Source: Caldisericota bacterium
GTDB taxonomy: Bacteria > Caldisericota > JANLFM01
Assembly: GCA_024655965.1 (NCBI GenBank)
Contig: JANLFL010000003.1
Coordinates: forward strand, 186,001 to 250,000
Reading direction: 5' to 3'
DNA: 64,000 nucleotides
Under the pieces are notes generated by a model, which worked only from the letters and a program-made list of their open reading frames with translations, was not told where the DNA came from and made no database searches. The translations under genes were made by a program, and so were the position numbers. Shown piece after piece: positions 39,444 to 48,506 of the stretch. Within the stretch, counting starts at the first letter, position 1. Each line of letters starts with the position of its first letter.

Positions 39444-42400
39444 ACCTTTTCCGAGTTTTCCACCCCGGAACCTCCTTAATCTCTTATTTGAAGGAACGCC
39501 CCCAAAGGGGCTCAATTCTTTTGGGGAAAGTCCTTCAGGGCTACTTTCCTTTTCTTTTGGGTATCCTCAGGGAAGAATTTAAATCCCCCGTCCTGGCCCT
39601 CTATTCCCAGGAAGACGACCTGGAGAAGGGGTTCCTGCTCTTGAAGGCCCTGGGGTTTCCTGTTTTTAAATTCCCCGGTTTTCAAGGATACCTGGGGGAA
39701 AAATCCCCCCTGGATCCCGCCATCCGTGGGGAGAGGATATCAACCCTCAGGGCAATTAAAAGCGAGAAAAACCCCGTGGTCCTTTCCAAGGTAAAATCGA
39801 TCCTCCAGTTGACTCCCCCTCCCGAGTACCTTGAGAAGTTCTCTTTGAAACTCAAGAAGGGCTCCCAATATCCCTGGGAGGAACTCCTGGGGTATTTGAA
39901 TCAAATTGGGCTTCAAAGGGTCCCCAGAGTGGAACAGCTCGGGGAATATTCCGTAAGAGGGGGGATCATAGATGTATTCACCCCTTCCAATGACCTTCCT
40001 TTACGGTTTGAGTTCTTGGGGGATGAACTTAATTCAATAAGGATTTTCGACCCGGAAACTCAGGTTTCCCGGGAGGAAATAGAAGAAACGGTTCTCCTCC
40101 CCTGGAGGCTTTTTGAGGTCAAAGAAGAAAGGCTTATTGACCTGGAAGAGGCTTTCAAAATCCAGATCGAAAAGTTAAAGAGGGACCGGAAATTCTCCGA
40201 GGCCCGATTCTTATCCCAGACCTTCATGCGGGATCTCGAATACCTGAAAAAGGGGATTAGCTTCCTCGAAGAGGATTATTATCTTCCCTTTTTCGCCCGG
40301 AATTCCTTCCTCTGGGAGCACCTCCCATCCGACTTCATCCTGATTTGCGAGGAAAAATCGCGAATCTCGCATGCTTTTGAAGAATTCCTCAATTCATCAC
40401 GAAGGATTTACCAAGAAGCTTTAGATAGGGGGGAACAGGTTCCTTACCATTCGGGGATCTTTTTTAAATGGGAAGAATTCCAGGAGGAATTGGAAAGCCG
40501 AAGGGCGGTTTTTTGCACTCCCTTTAGTTCTCGGGTAGAGCTCCCCCTTGAAGCCCCCCCTCCTTTGCCCCAGTTCGCAGACTTGTCATTGCAATTGAGG
40601 TCCTGGCTCAATTCCGGAAAAACTGTCCTTTTTGCCGGAAAGGGAGCCCGGAGGTACAGGGGTCTCCTGGAAGGGGAAGGAATCTCCTTTCAGGAAGTGA
40701 GCTCTTTCCGAGAAGAAGTGAGTTCGGAATCACCGATAATCTGGGATTTTCCCCTTCCTTCGGGATTCGTCAATTCCGCCTCCGGATTAGTCGTCCTTTC
40801 AGATTTCGAGCTTTTTGGCTGGAAAAAGAGGACCTTTGCGGAAAGCAAGTACAAGCAGGCCAAAGCCGTTTCCTCAGCTGAGCAGCTTCAGGTAGGCGAT
40901 TACGTTGTCCACCAGACTTACGGCATTGGAATCTACCAGGGCCTCCAGACTCTGAACATCGACGGAGTTAGCCGGGATTATTTCAAAATCGCCTATGCGG
41001 GGGAGGACAAACTATACATTCCCAGCGACCAGGTCTTTCTTATTCAAAAATACCTTGGGGACAGCGTTAAACTCCCTCCTCTAACCAGGTTAAACACCAC
41101 CGAGTGGGCAAGGACTAAGAAGAAAGTCAAGGAGTCCGTGGAAAAGGTCGCCCAGGAACTCCTTCAAATCTATGCAAAAAAGGAGACCTCATTTCCTGAA
41201 CCTTTCTTTCCCCTGGAGCCTTGGGAAACGGACCTCTCTCAATCTTTCCCTTACGAAGAAACCCCGGACCAAGCCCAAACAATTGCCGATGTCCTCCGGG
41301 ATCTGGAAAGGGGGAAATGGATGGATCGGCTGGTCTGCGGTGATGTGGGTTACGGAAAAACTGAGGTTGCCATTCGGGCTGCCTTTCGAACCGTTTCCGG
41401 GGGGAAACAGGTTGCGGTTCTCGTTCCCACCACCATCTTATGCCAGCAGCACTTCAACACTTTTCAAGAAAGGATGAAAGGTTTCCCGGTGAGGATTGGG
41501 GTTCTCTCTCGCTTTAAGTCCCCGAGAGAGCAAAACATGGTGATCAAGGGGTTGAAAGAGGGAAAGGTCGATATCGTGATCGGGACCCACAGGTTGCTTT
41601 CCGAAGACGTTCGGTTCAAGGATTTAGGGCTCCTGATCATCGACGAAGAGCATAGGTTCGGGGTATTGCAGAAGGAGAAGATCAGGAAAATAAAAGGAAG
41701 CGTTCACGTTCTCAGCCTCTCCGCCACCCCAATTCCCCGGACGCTTCAGATGAGCCTTCTTGGAATAAAGGATACGAGCGTGATGGAAACTGCCCCTCAA
41801 AACCGGTATCCGGTGAAGACCTTCGTCACCGAGTTCTCCGACGACCTGATCAAGAAAGCCATCCTTTATGAACTTAACCGGGAAGGCCAGGTTTACTTTG
41901 TTCATAACCGCATTCAGGCCCTTCCCAGGCTCTACGGGAAACTGGGGGAACTTGTTCCCCAAGCAAGGATCGGGATTGCCCACGGAGGGATGCCAGAGGA
42001 AAGGTTGGAACAGGTAATGTGGGATTTCGCCCAGGGGGAGTACGATGTCCTCCTTTGCACCACGATAATTGAATCGGGAATTGACATCCCCAGGGCCAAT
42101 ACCCTCATCGTGGCGGATGCCCACAATTTGGGCCTGGCACAACTCTACCAGCTCCGGGGAAGAGTAGGTAGGAGCGACGTCCGTGCTTACGCTTACTTTT
42201 TGTACCCCAAATCTCGGGCTCTAAGCGAAGAAGCGGAAAAGAGACTACAAACGATTCGCGATTTCTCTCAATTAGGGACGGGAATGAAGATTGCTTTAAA
42301 GGACCTGGAAATAAGGGGGGCCGGAAACCTTCTGGGTAAGGAGCAGCATGGGTTCATGCTCCAGGTTGGATTTCAAATGTACCGGGAGATGCTCGAGGAG

Positions 42401-42895
42401 GCAATCGAGAGGGTTAAAAAAGGGGAGGAGCTGCTTCTTCCTTCCGAAGAGCGTCCGGTAATTGAAATCGGGGTTAACGCCTTCATTCCTTCGGATTACA
42501 TGGACCCGGAAAGTAAAATTGAATTTTACGAAAAACTGGCAAGTTTAAAATCAAAGGAAAAATTGAATCTGTTAAAAGCTGAAATGCGGGACAGGTTTGG
42601 ACCCATTCCCCCTCCCTCCGAACTCTTATTTAAAGTTGTTGAGGCGCGCGTACTCTGCGAAAGGATAAAAATAAGCAAGGTAGTCCGCGAGGGAAACCTC
42701 CTGGTTTTTTACTGGAAAGAGGAACCCTATTTTGATCCCCAGAGACTCGTGATCCTTTCCCAAACTTTCCCCCGGCGGTTAAAGATTAAAGAGGATCATT
42801 TCTATTTAAGGCTGGAAGGCGAGCATGATGGAGAGATGGTCGATTTTGTGCTAAAAGTTTTAGGTATCCTTGAAAAGGAAGGGGGGCAAGCTTGA
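39440..42895 (+). CDS. mfd: Transcription-repair coupling factor
   Basis: VGDYVVHQTYGIGIYQGL, VCGDVGYGKTEVAIRAAF, IDEEHRFGV, QLYQLRGRVGRSD. Confidence 0.98.
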   Translation: MNLFRVFHPGTSLISYLKERPQRGSILLGKVLQGYFPFLLGILREEFKSPVLALYSQEDDLEKGFLLLKALGFPVFKFPGFQGYLGEKSPLDPAIRGERISTLRAIKSEKNPVVLSKVKSILQLTPPPEYLEKFSLKLKKGSQYPWEELLGYLNQIGLQRVPRVEQLGEYSVRGGIIDVFTPSNDLPLRFEFLGDELNSIRIFDPETQVSREEIEETVLLPWRLFEVKEERLIDLEEAFKIQIEKLKRDRKFSEARFLSQTFMRDLEYLKKGISFLEEDYYLPFFARNSFLWEHLPSDFILICEEKSRISHAFEEFLNSSRRIYQEALDRGEQVPYHSGIFFKWEEFQEELESRRAVFCTPFSSRVELPLEAPPPLPQFADLSLQLRSWLNSGKTVLFAGKGARRYRGLLEGEGISFQEVSSFREEVSSESPIIWDFPLPSGFVNSASGLVVLSDFELFGWKKRTFAESKYKQAKAVSSAEQLQVGDYVVHQTYGIGIYQGLQTLNIDGVSRDYFKIAYAGEDKLYIPSDQVFLIQKYLGDSVKLPPLTRLNTTEWARTKKKVKESVEKVAQELLQIYAKKETSFPEPFFPLEPWETDLSQSFPYEETPDQAQTIADVLRDLERGKWMDRLVCGDVGYGKTEVAIRAAFRTVSGGKQVAVLVPTTILCQQHFNTFQERMKGFPVRIGVLSRFKSPREQNMVIKGLKEGKVDIVIGTHRLLSEDVRFKDLGLLIIDEEHRFGVLQKEKIRKIKGSVHVLSLSATPIPRTLQMSLLGIKDTSVMETAPQNRYPVKTFVTEFSDDLIKKAILYELNREGQVYFVHNRIQALPRLYGKLGELVPQARIGIAHGGMPEERLEQVMWDFAQGEYDVLLCTTIIESGIDIPRANTLIVADAHNLGLAQLYQLRGRVGRSDVRAYAYFLYPKSRALSEEAEKRLQTIRDFSQLGTGMKIALKDLEIRGAGNLLGKEQHGFMLQVGFQMYREMLEEAIERVKKGEELLLPSEERPVIEIGVNAFIPSDYMDPESKIEFYEKLASLKSKEKLNLLKAEMRDRFGPIPPPSELLFKVVEARVLCERIKISKVVREGNLLVFYWKEEPYFDPQRLVILSQTFPRRLKIKEDHFYLRLEGEHDGEMVDFVLKVLGILEKEGGQA

Positions 42896-44109
42896 AAAAT
42901 ATTTTCTGGGTGACCGAAAATCTGGCTTTCTCTCCCCAGGTGATTCCCGAGGATTTCCAAGATTTATTTCGGGATGGGATCGGGGCAGTAGTTTCCCTCA
43001 CGATCTCTCCCTTGAATAAGGAGGATTTTCCGGGGTTTGAACTCTTCCACCTGCCAATGGAAGAAAAGGTCCCCTCTCTTTCCCAGATCCAGGAATTCCT
43101 TTCGTTCCTGCGCTTGATGAGGACCATGAAGCGGAAGGTATTAGTGCATTGCTACGCAGGCCTTGAAAGGAGCCCGACAATGGTCGCCTCATACCTCATA
43201 AGTTCGGGAATGAAACCTCAAGAAGCCATTTCCCGGATAAGATATCTCCGTCCGGAGGCCATAAACCAGGAGGAGGAACAATTCTTGAACGGTCTACCCT
43301 CCCTCCTAAAATTCGATTGCCCAAAAGATGGTGAATCGTTTGAAAACCTTCTCCAGGTGATGAGGACCCTGCGAAAAAAATGTCCTTGGGATAAGGAGCA
43401 ATCCCACCAGAGCTTGGCAAAATACCTGATCGAGGAATCATGGGAGTTGCAATCAGCGATAGGAAGTGGGGATCCGGAAAAAATAAAGGACGAGCTGGGG
43501 GATGTCCTTCTTCAGGTCGTTTTCCACGCAGTAATCGGTGAGGAAAGCGGGGATTTCACTGTTTCCGATGTAATTTACCATTTAATTGAAAAGTTAGTCC
43601 GCCGTCATCCCCATGTCTTTTCCTCCCAGGCTTCCCTCACCCCCGATGGGGTAAAAAAGCAATGGGAAGAATTGAAATCGGAGGAGGGAAGATCGGGGCA
43701 AGAGAACAGGAGAAAATACATGCCCGCCCTCCTTCGCGCGGAAAGAATCCAGGAATCCGCCTCCGTAAATGGCTTCGATTGGGAATCCCCATCGGGAATC
43801 CTGGAGAAATTCCGGGAAGAGATGGGAGAATTGGAAGCTTTACTTGAAGGGAAAGATACAGAAAGGATGCGGGAAGAAATCGGGGACCTGCTATTTACCC
43901 TGGTCAACCTTTCCCGCTTTTTGAAGATCAACCCTGAAGAGGCCCTTCACCTGGCCACGGATAAATTCCTTGAAAGGTACGAAAAGGCCAGACGAAAGAT
44001 CCAGGAAAAGGGGCTCAAACCCAGCAACCTTTCCCCGGAGGAAATAGATGGTTTTTGGGAAGAAACGAAAAGAGAGGACCCAGCTCGAGACAAACATAAG
44101 GGCGAATAA
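42892..44109 (+). CDS. Fusion protein: N-terminal dual-specificity/tyrosine phosphatase-like domain + C-terminal MazG NTP pyrophosphohydrolase
   Basis: CX5R loop VHCYAGLERSPTMVASYLI, then MazG LLQVMRTLRKKCPWDKEQSHQSLAKYLIEESWEL, DELGDVLLQVVFHA, second MazG repeat EEIGDLLFTLVNLSRF; one uninterrupted ORF. Confidence 0.9.
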   Translation: MKNIFWVTENLAFSPQVIPEDFQDLFRDGIGAVVSLTISPLNKEDFPGFELFHLPMEEKVPSLSQIQEFLSFLRLMRTMKRKVLVHCYAGLERSPTMVASYLISSGMKPQEAISRIRYLRPEAINQEEEQFLNGLPSLLKFDCPKDGESFENLLQVMRTLRKKCPWDKEQSHQSLAKYLIEESWELQSAIGSGDPEKIKDELGDVLLQVVFHAVIGEESGDFTVSDVIYHLIEKLVRRHPHVFSSQASLTPDGVKKQWEELKSEEGRSGQENRRKYMPALLRAERIQESASVNGFDWESPSGILEKFREEMGELEALLEGKDTERMREEIGDLLFTLVNLSRFLKINPEEALHLATDKFLERYEKARRKIQEKGLKPSNLSPEEIDGFWEETKREDPARDKHKGE

Positions 44110-45250
44110 CTTCAACGGTCTTTTCAATTCCCTCGCCCAGAACATGGTCCTTCCTTTCCTGGGGGTTTTCGCCCGGGATTTGGGGGCGAGTTCCTTCCAG
44201 TTCGGCCTCCTGAATGCCCTCCCTTCCGCGGTATCCACAATTTCCTTTCTCCCGGCCCTCCCCTGGATTGAAAGGCAAAAGGAAAAGGTTAAATTCACTG
44301 CCATCCTCACCTTGATCGCCAGAATGTTTTACCCTTTGTTCGCCCTGGCCACCCTTTTGGACAACGGGGTTTACCTTCTCCTCGCCTTTTATGGCTTATC
44401 CGCTCTTCCATGGTCCTGGAGCAGTCTTTCCTGGAAGTCCCTGGTCGGCGATGCCATCCCCGAGGATAGCCGAGACCACGCTTTTTCCCAGAGGAACAGG
44501 CTGGTGGCAATTTCCAGCATCCTTATCACCTTGCTCGCGGGAATGGTCATGGACGCCCTAAAATTTCCCTGGAGCTACCGGGTAGTTTTCCTCGCCTCCT
44601 TCATCTTCTCCCTGGCTGAGGTTTCCTTCCTTTTCCGGATGAAGCCCCTTGTTCATTTAAGCGAGGCCCGGACCACGATTCCCTTGAGGATGATTTTTAA
44701 GGTCAGCCCTGAATACCGAAGGTTCACCATCGGCAACCTGATCTTCCAGATCGGTTACCAGGGTTTATTGCCCCTCTTCACGATTTACACGGTTCAAAAT
44801 TTAAAGGCTACCCCGGGCTGGGTCTCCCTGATCAGCATTGCTTCAGCAATCGGGCAGATCGCTTTTTACCCCTTATGGGCGAAATTTTCCCGGCGATTCG
44901 GCCAGAGGTTGTTGATTTCCCTGGCATCTTTTTTGATGGCTCTCTCTCCCATTTTTTACGCTCTTTCCACCAACCTCCTAAGCCTTGTGATTTTCAATTT
45001 TTTCATCGGCGCTTTCTGGGCAGGTTATTACCTGGTTTCTTTCAATTTTCTTCTCACCGTTTCCCCTTCTGATTCCCGGGAAAGGTACATTGCCATTTTT
45101 AACACTCTGACAAACGCCACCGGCATTTTTTTGCCCCTTCTGGGGGTGGGTCTTTCCAGCCTGATCGGGATCCGGCTGGCCTTTTTAGTTGGCGCGGCCT
45201 TCAGGGCGGGAAGCGGGCTATACCTCTTTCTTAAATTGGAGCGGAAATGA
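44048..45250 (+). CDS. MFS transporter
   Basis: About 12 hydrophobic segments, MFS-like layout (NGLFNSLAQNMVLPFLGVFARDLGASSFQFGLLNALP). Confidence 0.85.
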   Translation: MVFGKKRKERTQLETNIRANNFNGLFNSLAQNMVLPFLGVFARDLGASSFQFGLLNALPSAVSTISFLPALPWIERQKEKVKFTAILTLIARMFYPLFALATLLDNGVYLLLAFYGLSALPWSWSSLSWKSLVGDAIPEDSRDHAFSQRNRLVAISSILITLLAGMVMDALKFPWSYRVVFLASFIFSLAEVSFLFRMKPLVHLSEARTTIPLRMIFKVSPEYRRFTIGNLIFQIGYQGLLPLFTIYTVQNLKATPGWVSLISIASAIGQIAFYPLWAKFSRRFGQRLLISLASFLMALSPIFYALSTNLLSLVIFNFFIGAFWAGYYLVSFNFLLTVSPSDSRERYIAIFNTLTNATGIFLPLLGVGLSSLIGIRLAFLVGAAFRAGSGLYLFLKLERK

Positions 45251-45298
45251 ACCGTTCTGCTATAATCGGGATGTATTGATTGGAAAGGAAGGCTACCC

Positions 45299-46663
45299 AT
45301 GAGCAAAAAACAAAGAGCACGGAAACAAGCAGAACTTGAACGGAAAAAACAACTTAAGTCAAAGGGTTCTCACATTAGCTCCAGGTACCAGAAAATCTTG
45401 AAATGGGTAGGAATTGGAGCGGGGGTGGCGATCGTTATCCTCGCGGTGGTCCTCGGTTTCTGGTATTTTTCCACCAAAAACGTTGTGGCCTACGTTGGGG
45501 GAGAGAAAATTTATCGGGCTGATGTTGACCGCTTGCTTTACTCCTGGCTTTCCCAGCTCAACATTCAGGAAGGGGATATTCAGGTGGGTTCCGAGGAGTG
45601 GAACAACCTCTGGAACCAGATGCGGGAAAGCCTGATTCAGGAAAAATTGGCTCTAAAAGAGGCCAGAAGAAGAGGGCTTGAGCCAAGCCCAACTGAAATC
45701 GATGAGGAAATCAAAAAATTTGAGGAACAGCAAGGGTTGACAGAGGACGAGATTAAGACAAACCTTTCCAAGCAGGGTAAAACCTGGGAGGAGTTTCAAA
45801 ACGCCATGTCGGAGCAAATCCTCAGGCGAAAGATCTACGAGGAGATTACCGGGACTGTGACCGTCACCGCCCAGGATATTGACGATTACTTCAGCCAGTT
45901 CCATAAAAACTACGATCAGACGGAACAGGTGGCCTTGAAATTCATTTTCTTGACCTACGTTCAGACAGTTAATGGAAACCGGAGCGAGGAGGACACGATT
46001 AAACTTGGCCAGGAGCTCATCCAGAGGATAAAAAACGGTGAGGACTTTGGGGAGCTGGCAAAGCAGTACTGCGAAGATAACACGGTCAAAAATAAATCCG
46101 GGGACCTCGGCTTCATTGAAAAGGATGATTATGTGGGAGCCTTCGGGGAACAGTTCCAGGAGACCGCTTTTTCCCTCAAGGTTGGGGAGCTGAGCGACCT
46201 CGTTCCCGTCAAGAATGGCTACGGTATCTTCTACGTTTACGACCGTAAGGAACCCTATGAGGCCAAACTGGATGACCCATACAAATTCCACTTCCGTCAG
46301 ATTCAGCTGGACGACCGGCAAACGGCAGAGGGCGTCCTGAATAGACTTTCGGAGGGCCAGGATTTTGCGGAATTAGCCAAAAGCACTTCCACCGATACCA
46401 CCACCGCCTCCTCGGGCGGAGATATGGGCACCATTGAAAGGAATAACCTAAAAAAATGGCAATTGGACGCTCTCTGGGGAATGTCCCCGGGGTCAATTTC
46501 CGGGATCATCGAAACGGATGGCAAGTTCTACATCCTCAACCTGGTTGAGGTGAAAACCATAAAGGAGGATATTCTCGATACTTTGACCGAGAAGAAGAAA
46601 ACGGAAGCCTGGAATAAATTTATCGAAGAATTGAAATCCCAGGTGGAAATCGTAACCCTATAG
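45299..46663 (+). CDS. Membrane-anchored PpiC/parvulin-type peptidylprolyl isomerase (PrsA/SurA-like)
   Basis: Single N-terminal TM; SurA-N-like region; rotamase segments (FGELAKQYCEDNTVKNKSGDLGFIEKDD; FAELAKSTSTDTTTASSGGDMGTIERNNL). Confidence 0.9.
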   Translation: MSKKQRARKQAELERKKQLKSKGSHISSRYQKILKWVGIGAGVAIVILAVVLGFWYFSTKNVVAYVGGEKIYRADVDRLLYSWLSQLNIQEGDIQVGSEEWNNLWNQMRESLIQEKLALKEARRRGLEPSPTEIDEEIKKFEEQQGLTEDEIKTNLSKQGKTWEEFQNAMSEQILRRKIYEEITGTVTVTAQDIDDYFSQFHKNYDQTEQVALKFIFLTYVQTVNGNRSEEDTIKLGQELIQRIKNGEDFGELAKQYCEDNTVKNKSGDLGFIEKDDYVGAFGEQFQETAFSLKVGELSDLVPVKNGYGIFYVYDRKEPYEAKLDDPYKFHFRQIQLDDRQTAEGVLNRLSEGQDFAELAKSTSTDTTTASSGGDMGTIERNNLKKWQLDALWGMSPGSISGIIETDGKFYILNLVEVKTIKEDILDTLTEKKKTEAWNKFIEELKSQVEIVTL

Positions 46664-46782
46664 AGAAATGAAAAAAACCCTGTATAATTTTTTTGCGGAA
46701 AATCAGGGTTTAAGGAGGTGAGGATATTAAAATTTTCTTAATGAGTTTAGGAAATTCTCAATTTTAAAAAAGGAGGTTTGAA

Positions 46783-48432
46783 ATGAAGAAGTTCCTGATT
46801 GCTGTGTTAACATTGGCCCTGCTTCTGCCCCCCGCCATCTTGCCGGTAATTGCTCAACCTGCACTTTCTGACATTTCGGGGCACTGGGCTGAGGCCACCA
46901 TCCTCAAATTAGTCGAAAAGAACTACATCTCCGGTTACCCTGATGGGACTTTTAAGCCCAACAACACCATTACCAGGGCGGAATTCGTGAAAATTTTGAC
47001 CTCGGTAATGGGCATTGCCCCTGCTACGGGGGGAGAGTCTGCTTTTTCTGATGTTAGCACCTCAGATTGGTTCTTCGGCTTTGTCTCCGCTGCGGTAGAG
47101 AAAGGGATCATTGGAGGGTACCCCGATGGCACCTTCCGTCCCAACGATCCGATAACCAGGGAGCAGGCCGCCAAGATCGTGGTCCTCGCCAAGGGGATCG
47201 ATCCTGCTGAAGTCGATACCGAGTATGTCTTCGAGCATGCAGGCAATTTTGTCGATAAGGATGGAATTTCCGACTGGGCAAAGCCCTTCGTGGCCGCCGC
47301 AGTTGAGAAAGGTATCATGAAAGGTGACGCCAACAACGCTTTCCGCGCCACCGAAAACATTACCAGGGCTGAGACCGCGGTAATCGCTTACCGCGTCATG
47401 CCCAAAGCCGGTATTAAGGTAGGTCTGGTCACCGACGTGGGCGGCCGCGGCGATAAGTCCTTCAACGATTCCGCTTTACGCGGACTCGAGGACTGGGCTG
47501 CGGGATGGGCCCTTGAAACCGTTCCCGCCGACCTCGCCAATGTAGGAATCACCTCCCTGGATGTAAACCCGGTGATCGTTGAGTCCAAGGCAAACGAGGA
47601 CTACGTCCCCAACCTGACCAAGATGGCCGCCGATGAGAAGTGCGACCTGGTAATCGCCGTGGGCTTCATGCTCACCAGCGCGGTACAGGAAGTCTCTGCC
47701 CAGTTCCCCGACACCAAGTTCATGCTGATCGACGGCGTAATCACTGACGAAAATTTCAATGTCCTCGATCCCTATCCCGCAAACGTGGTTTCCTACACCT
47801 TCAAGGAGCACGAGGGTTCCTTCCTGGTGGGTGCGCTGGCAGGTTATATGACCAAGAACAACATCGTGGGCTTCATCGGGGGAATGGAAGTCCCGATCAT
47901 CAAAAAGTTTGAAGCCGGATACAAGGCCGGTGTAATGACCGCTAACCCCGATGCCCAGGTGCTCGTGGGCTACACCGGAAACTTCACCTCCGCTGACGAC
48001 GGGAAAAAGCTTGCAGTGGCCCAGTTCGGGCAGAATGCGGACATCATCTTCGCCGCTGCCGGCGCCTGCGGAATCGGCGTGATCGAAGCTGCCAAGGAAA
48101 AAGGCGAGGGCTACTTCGCCATCGGCGTTGACTCCGACCAGGACTACATGGCACCCGGTCGGGTCCTCACCTCTATGATCAAACACGTTGACCTTGCGGT
48201 TTGGCTGGCTTGCAAATCGGTCATCGACGGGACTTTCCAGGGTGGAATCGTTGACCTCGGTGTGAAAGAGGGCGGCGTCAACCACAGCCTTCTTACTTAC
48301 ACCAAGGACATTATCCCCCAGGAAGTTTTGGATAAAGTTGCAAGAATCCGCGACATGATTGCCAGCGGCGTTATCGTTGTCCCTGACACTCTTGAAAAGT
48401 TAGCTGAATTCAAGGCCCCTGCCATTCCGTAA
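46783..48432 (+). CDS. SLH-domain (x3) + BMP/PnrA-like substrate-binding protein
   Basis: Signal peptide; SLH repeats (LSDISGHWAEATI...YISGYPDGTFKPNNTITRAEF; FSDVSTSDWFFGF...IIGGYPDGTFRPNDPITREQ; ...ITRAETAVIAYRVM); BMP domain from VGLVTDVGGRGDKSFNDSALRGLE. Confidence 0.93.
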   Translation: MKKFLIAVLTLALLLPPAILPVIAQPALSDISGHWAEATILKLVEKNYISGYPDGTFKPNNTITRAEFVKILTSVMGIAPATGGESAFSDVSTSDWFFGFVSAAVEKGIIGGYPDGTFRPNDPITREQAAKIVVLAKGIDPAEVDTEYVFEHAGNFVDKDGISDWAKPFVAAAVEKGIMKGDANNAFRATENITRAETAVIAYRVMPKAGIKVGLVTDVGGRGDKSFNDSALRGLEDWAAGWALETVPADLANVGITSLDVNPVIVESKANEDYVPNLTKMAADEKCDLVIAVGFMLTSAVQEVSAQFPDTKFMLIDGVITDENFNVLDPYPANVVSYTFKEHEGSFLVGALAGYMTKNNIVGFIGGMEVPIIKKFEAGYKAGVMTANPDAQVLVGYTGNFTSADDGKKLAVAQFGQNADIIFAAAGACGIGVIEAAKEKGEGYFAIGVDSDQDYMAPGRVLTSMIKHVDLAVWLACKSVIDGTFQGGIVDLGVKEGGVNHSLLTYTKDIIPQEVLDKVARIRDMIASGVIVVPDTLEKLAEFKAPAIP

Positions 48433-48445
48433 ACAAACCTTTTTG

Positions 48446-48480
48446 CGGGAGATGGGGGAAACCCCATCTCCCGTTCTTTT
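48446..48480 (+). terminator. Strong intrinsic terminator-like hairpin between binding protein and ABC ATPase
   Basis: CGGGAGATGGGG-GAAA-CCCCATCTCCCG (12-bp perfect stem) followed by TTCTTTTT. Confidence 0.9.
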
Positions 48481-48506
48481 TAATTTGAGTTCGCAAAGAG
48501 GTGATC

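Noticed and set aside
46664-46782. Purine riboswitch upstream of the BMP transporter
   Set aside because: The leader is short and lacks the conserved purine aptamer core sequences; only small inverted repeats are present.
47476-48285. 269-aa minus-strand ORF over the BMP gene
   Set aside because: Antisense of a well-supported coding region; composition reflects codon bias of the + strand gene.
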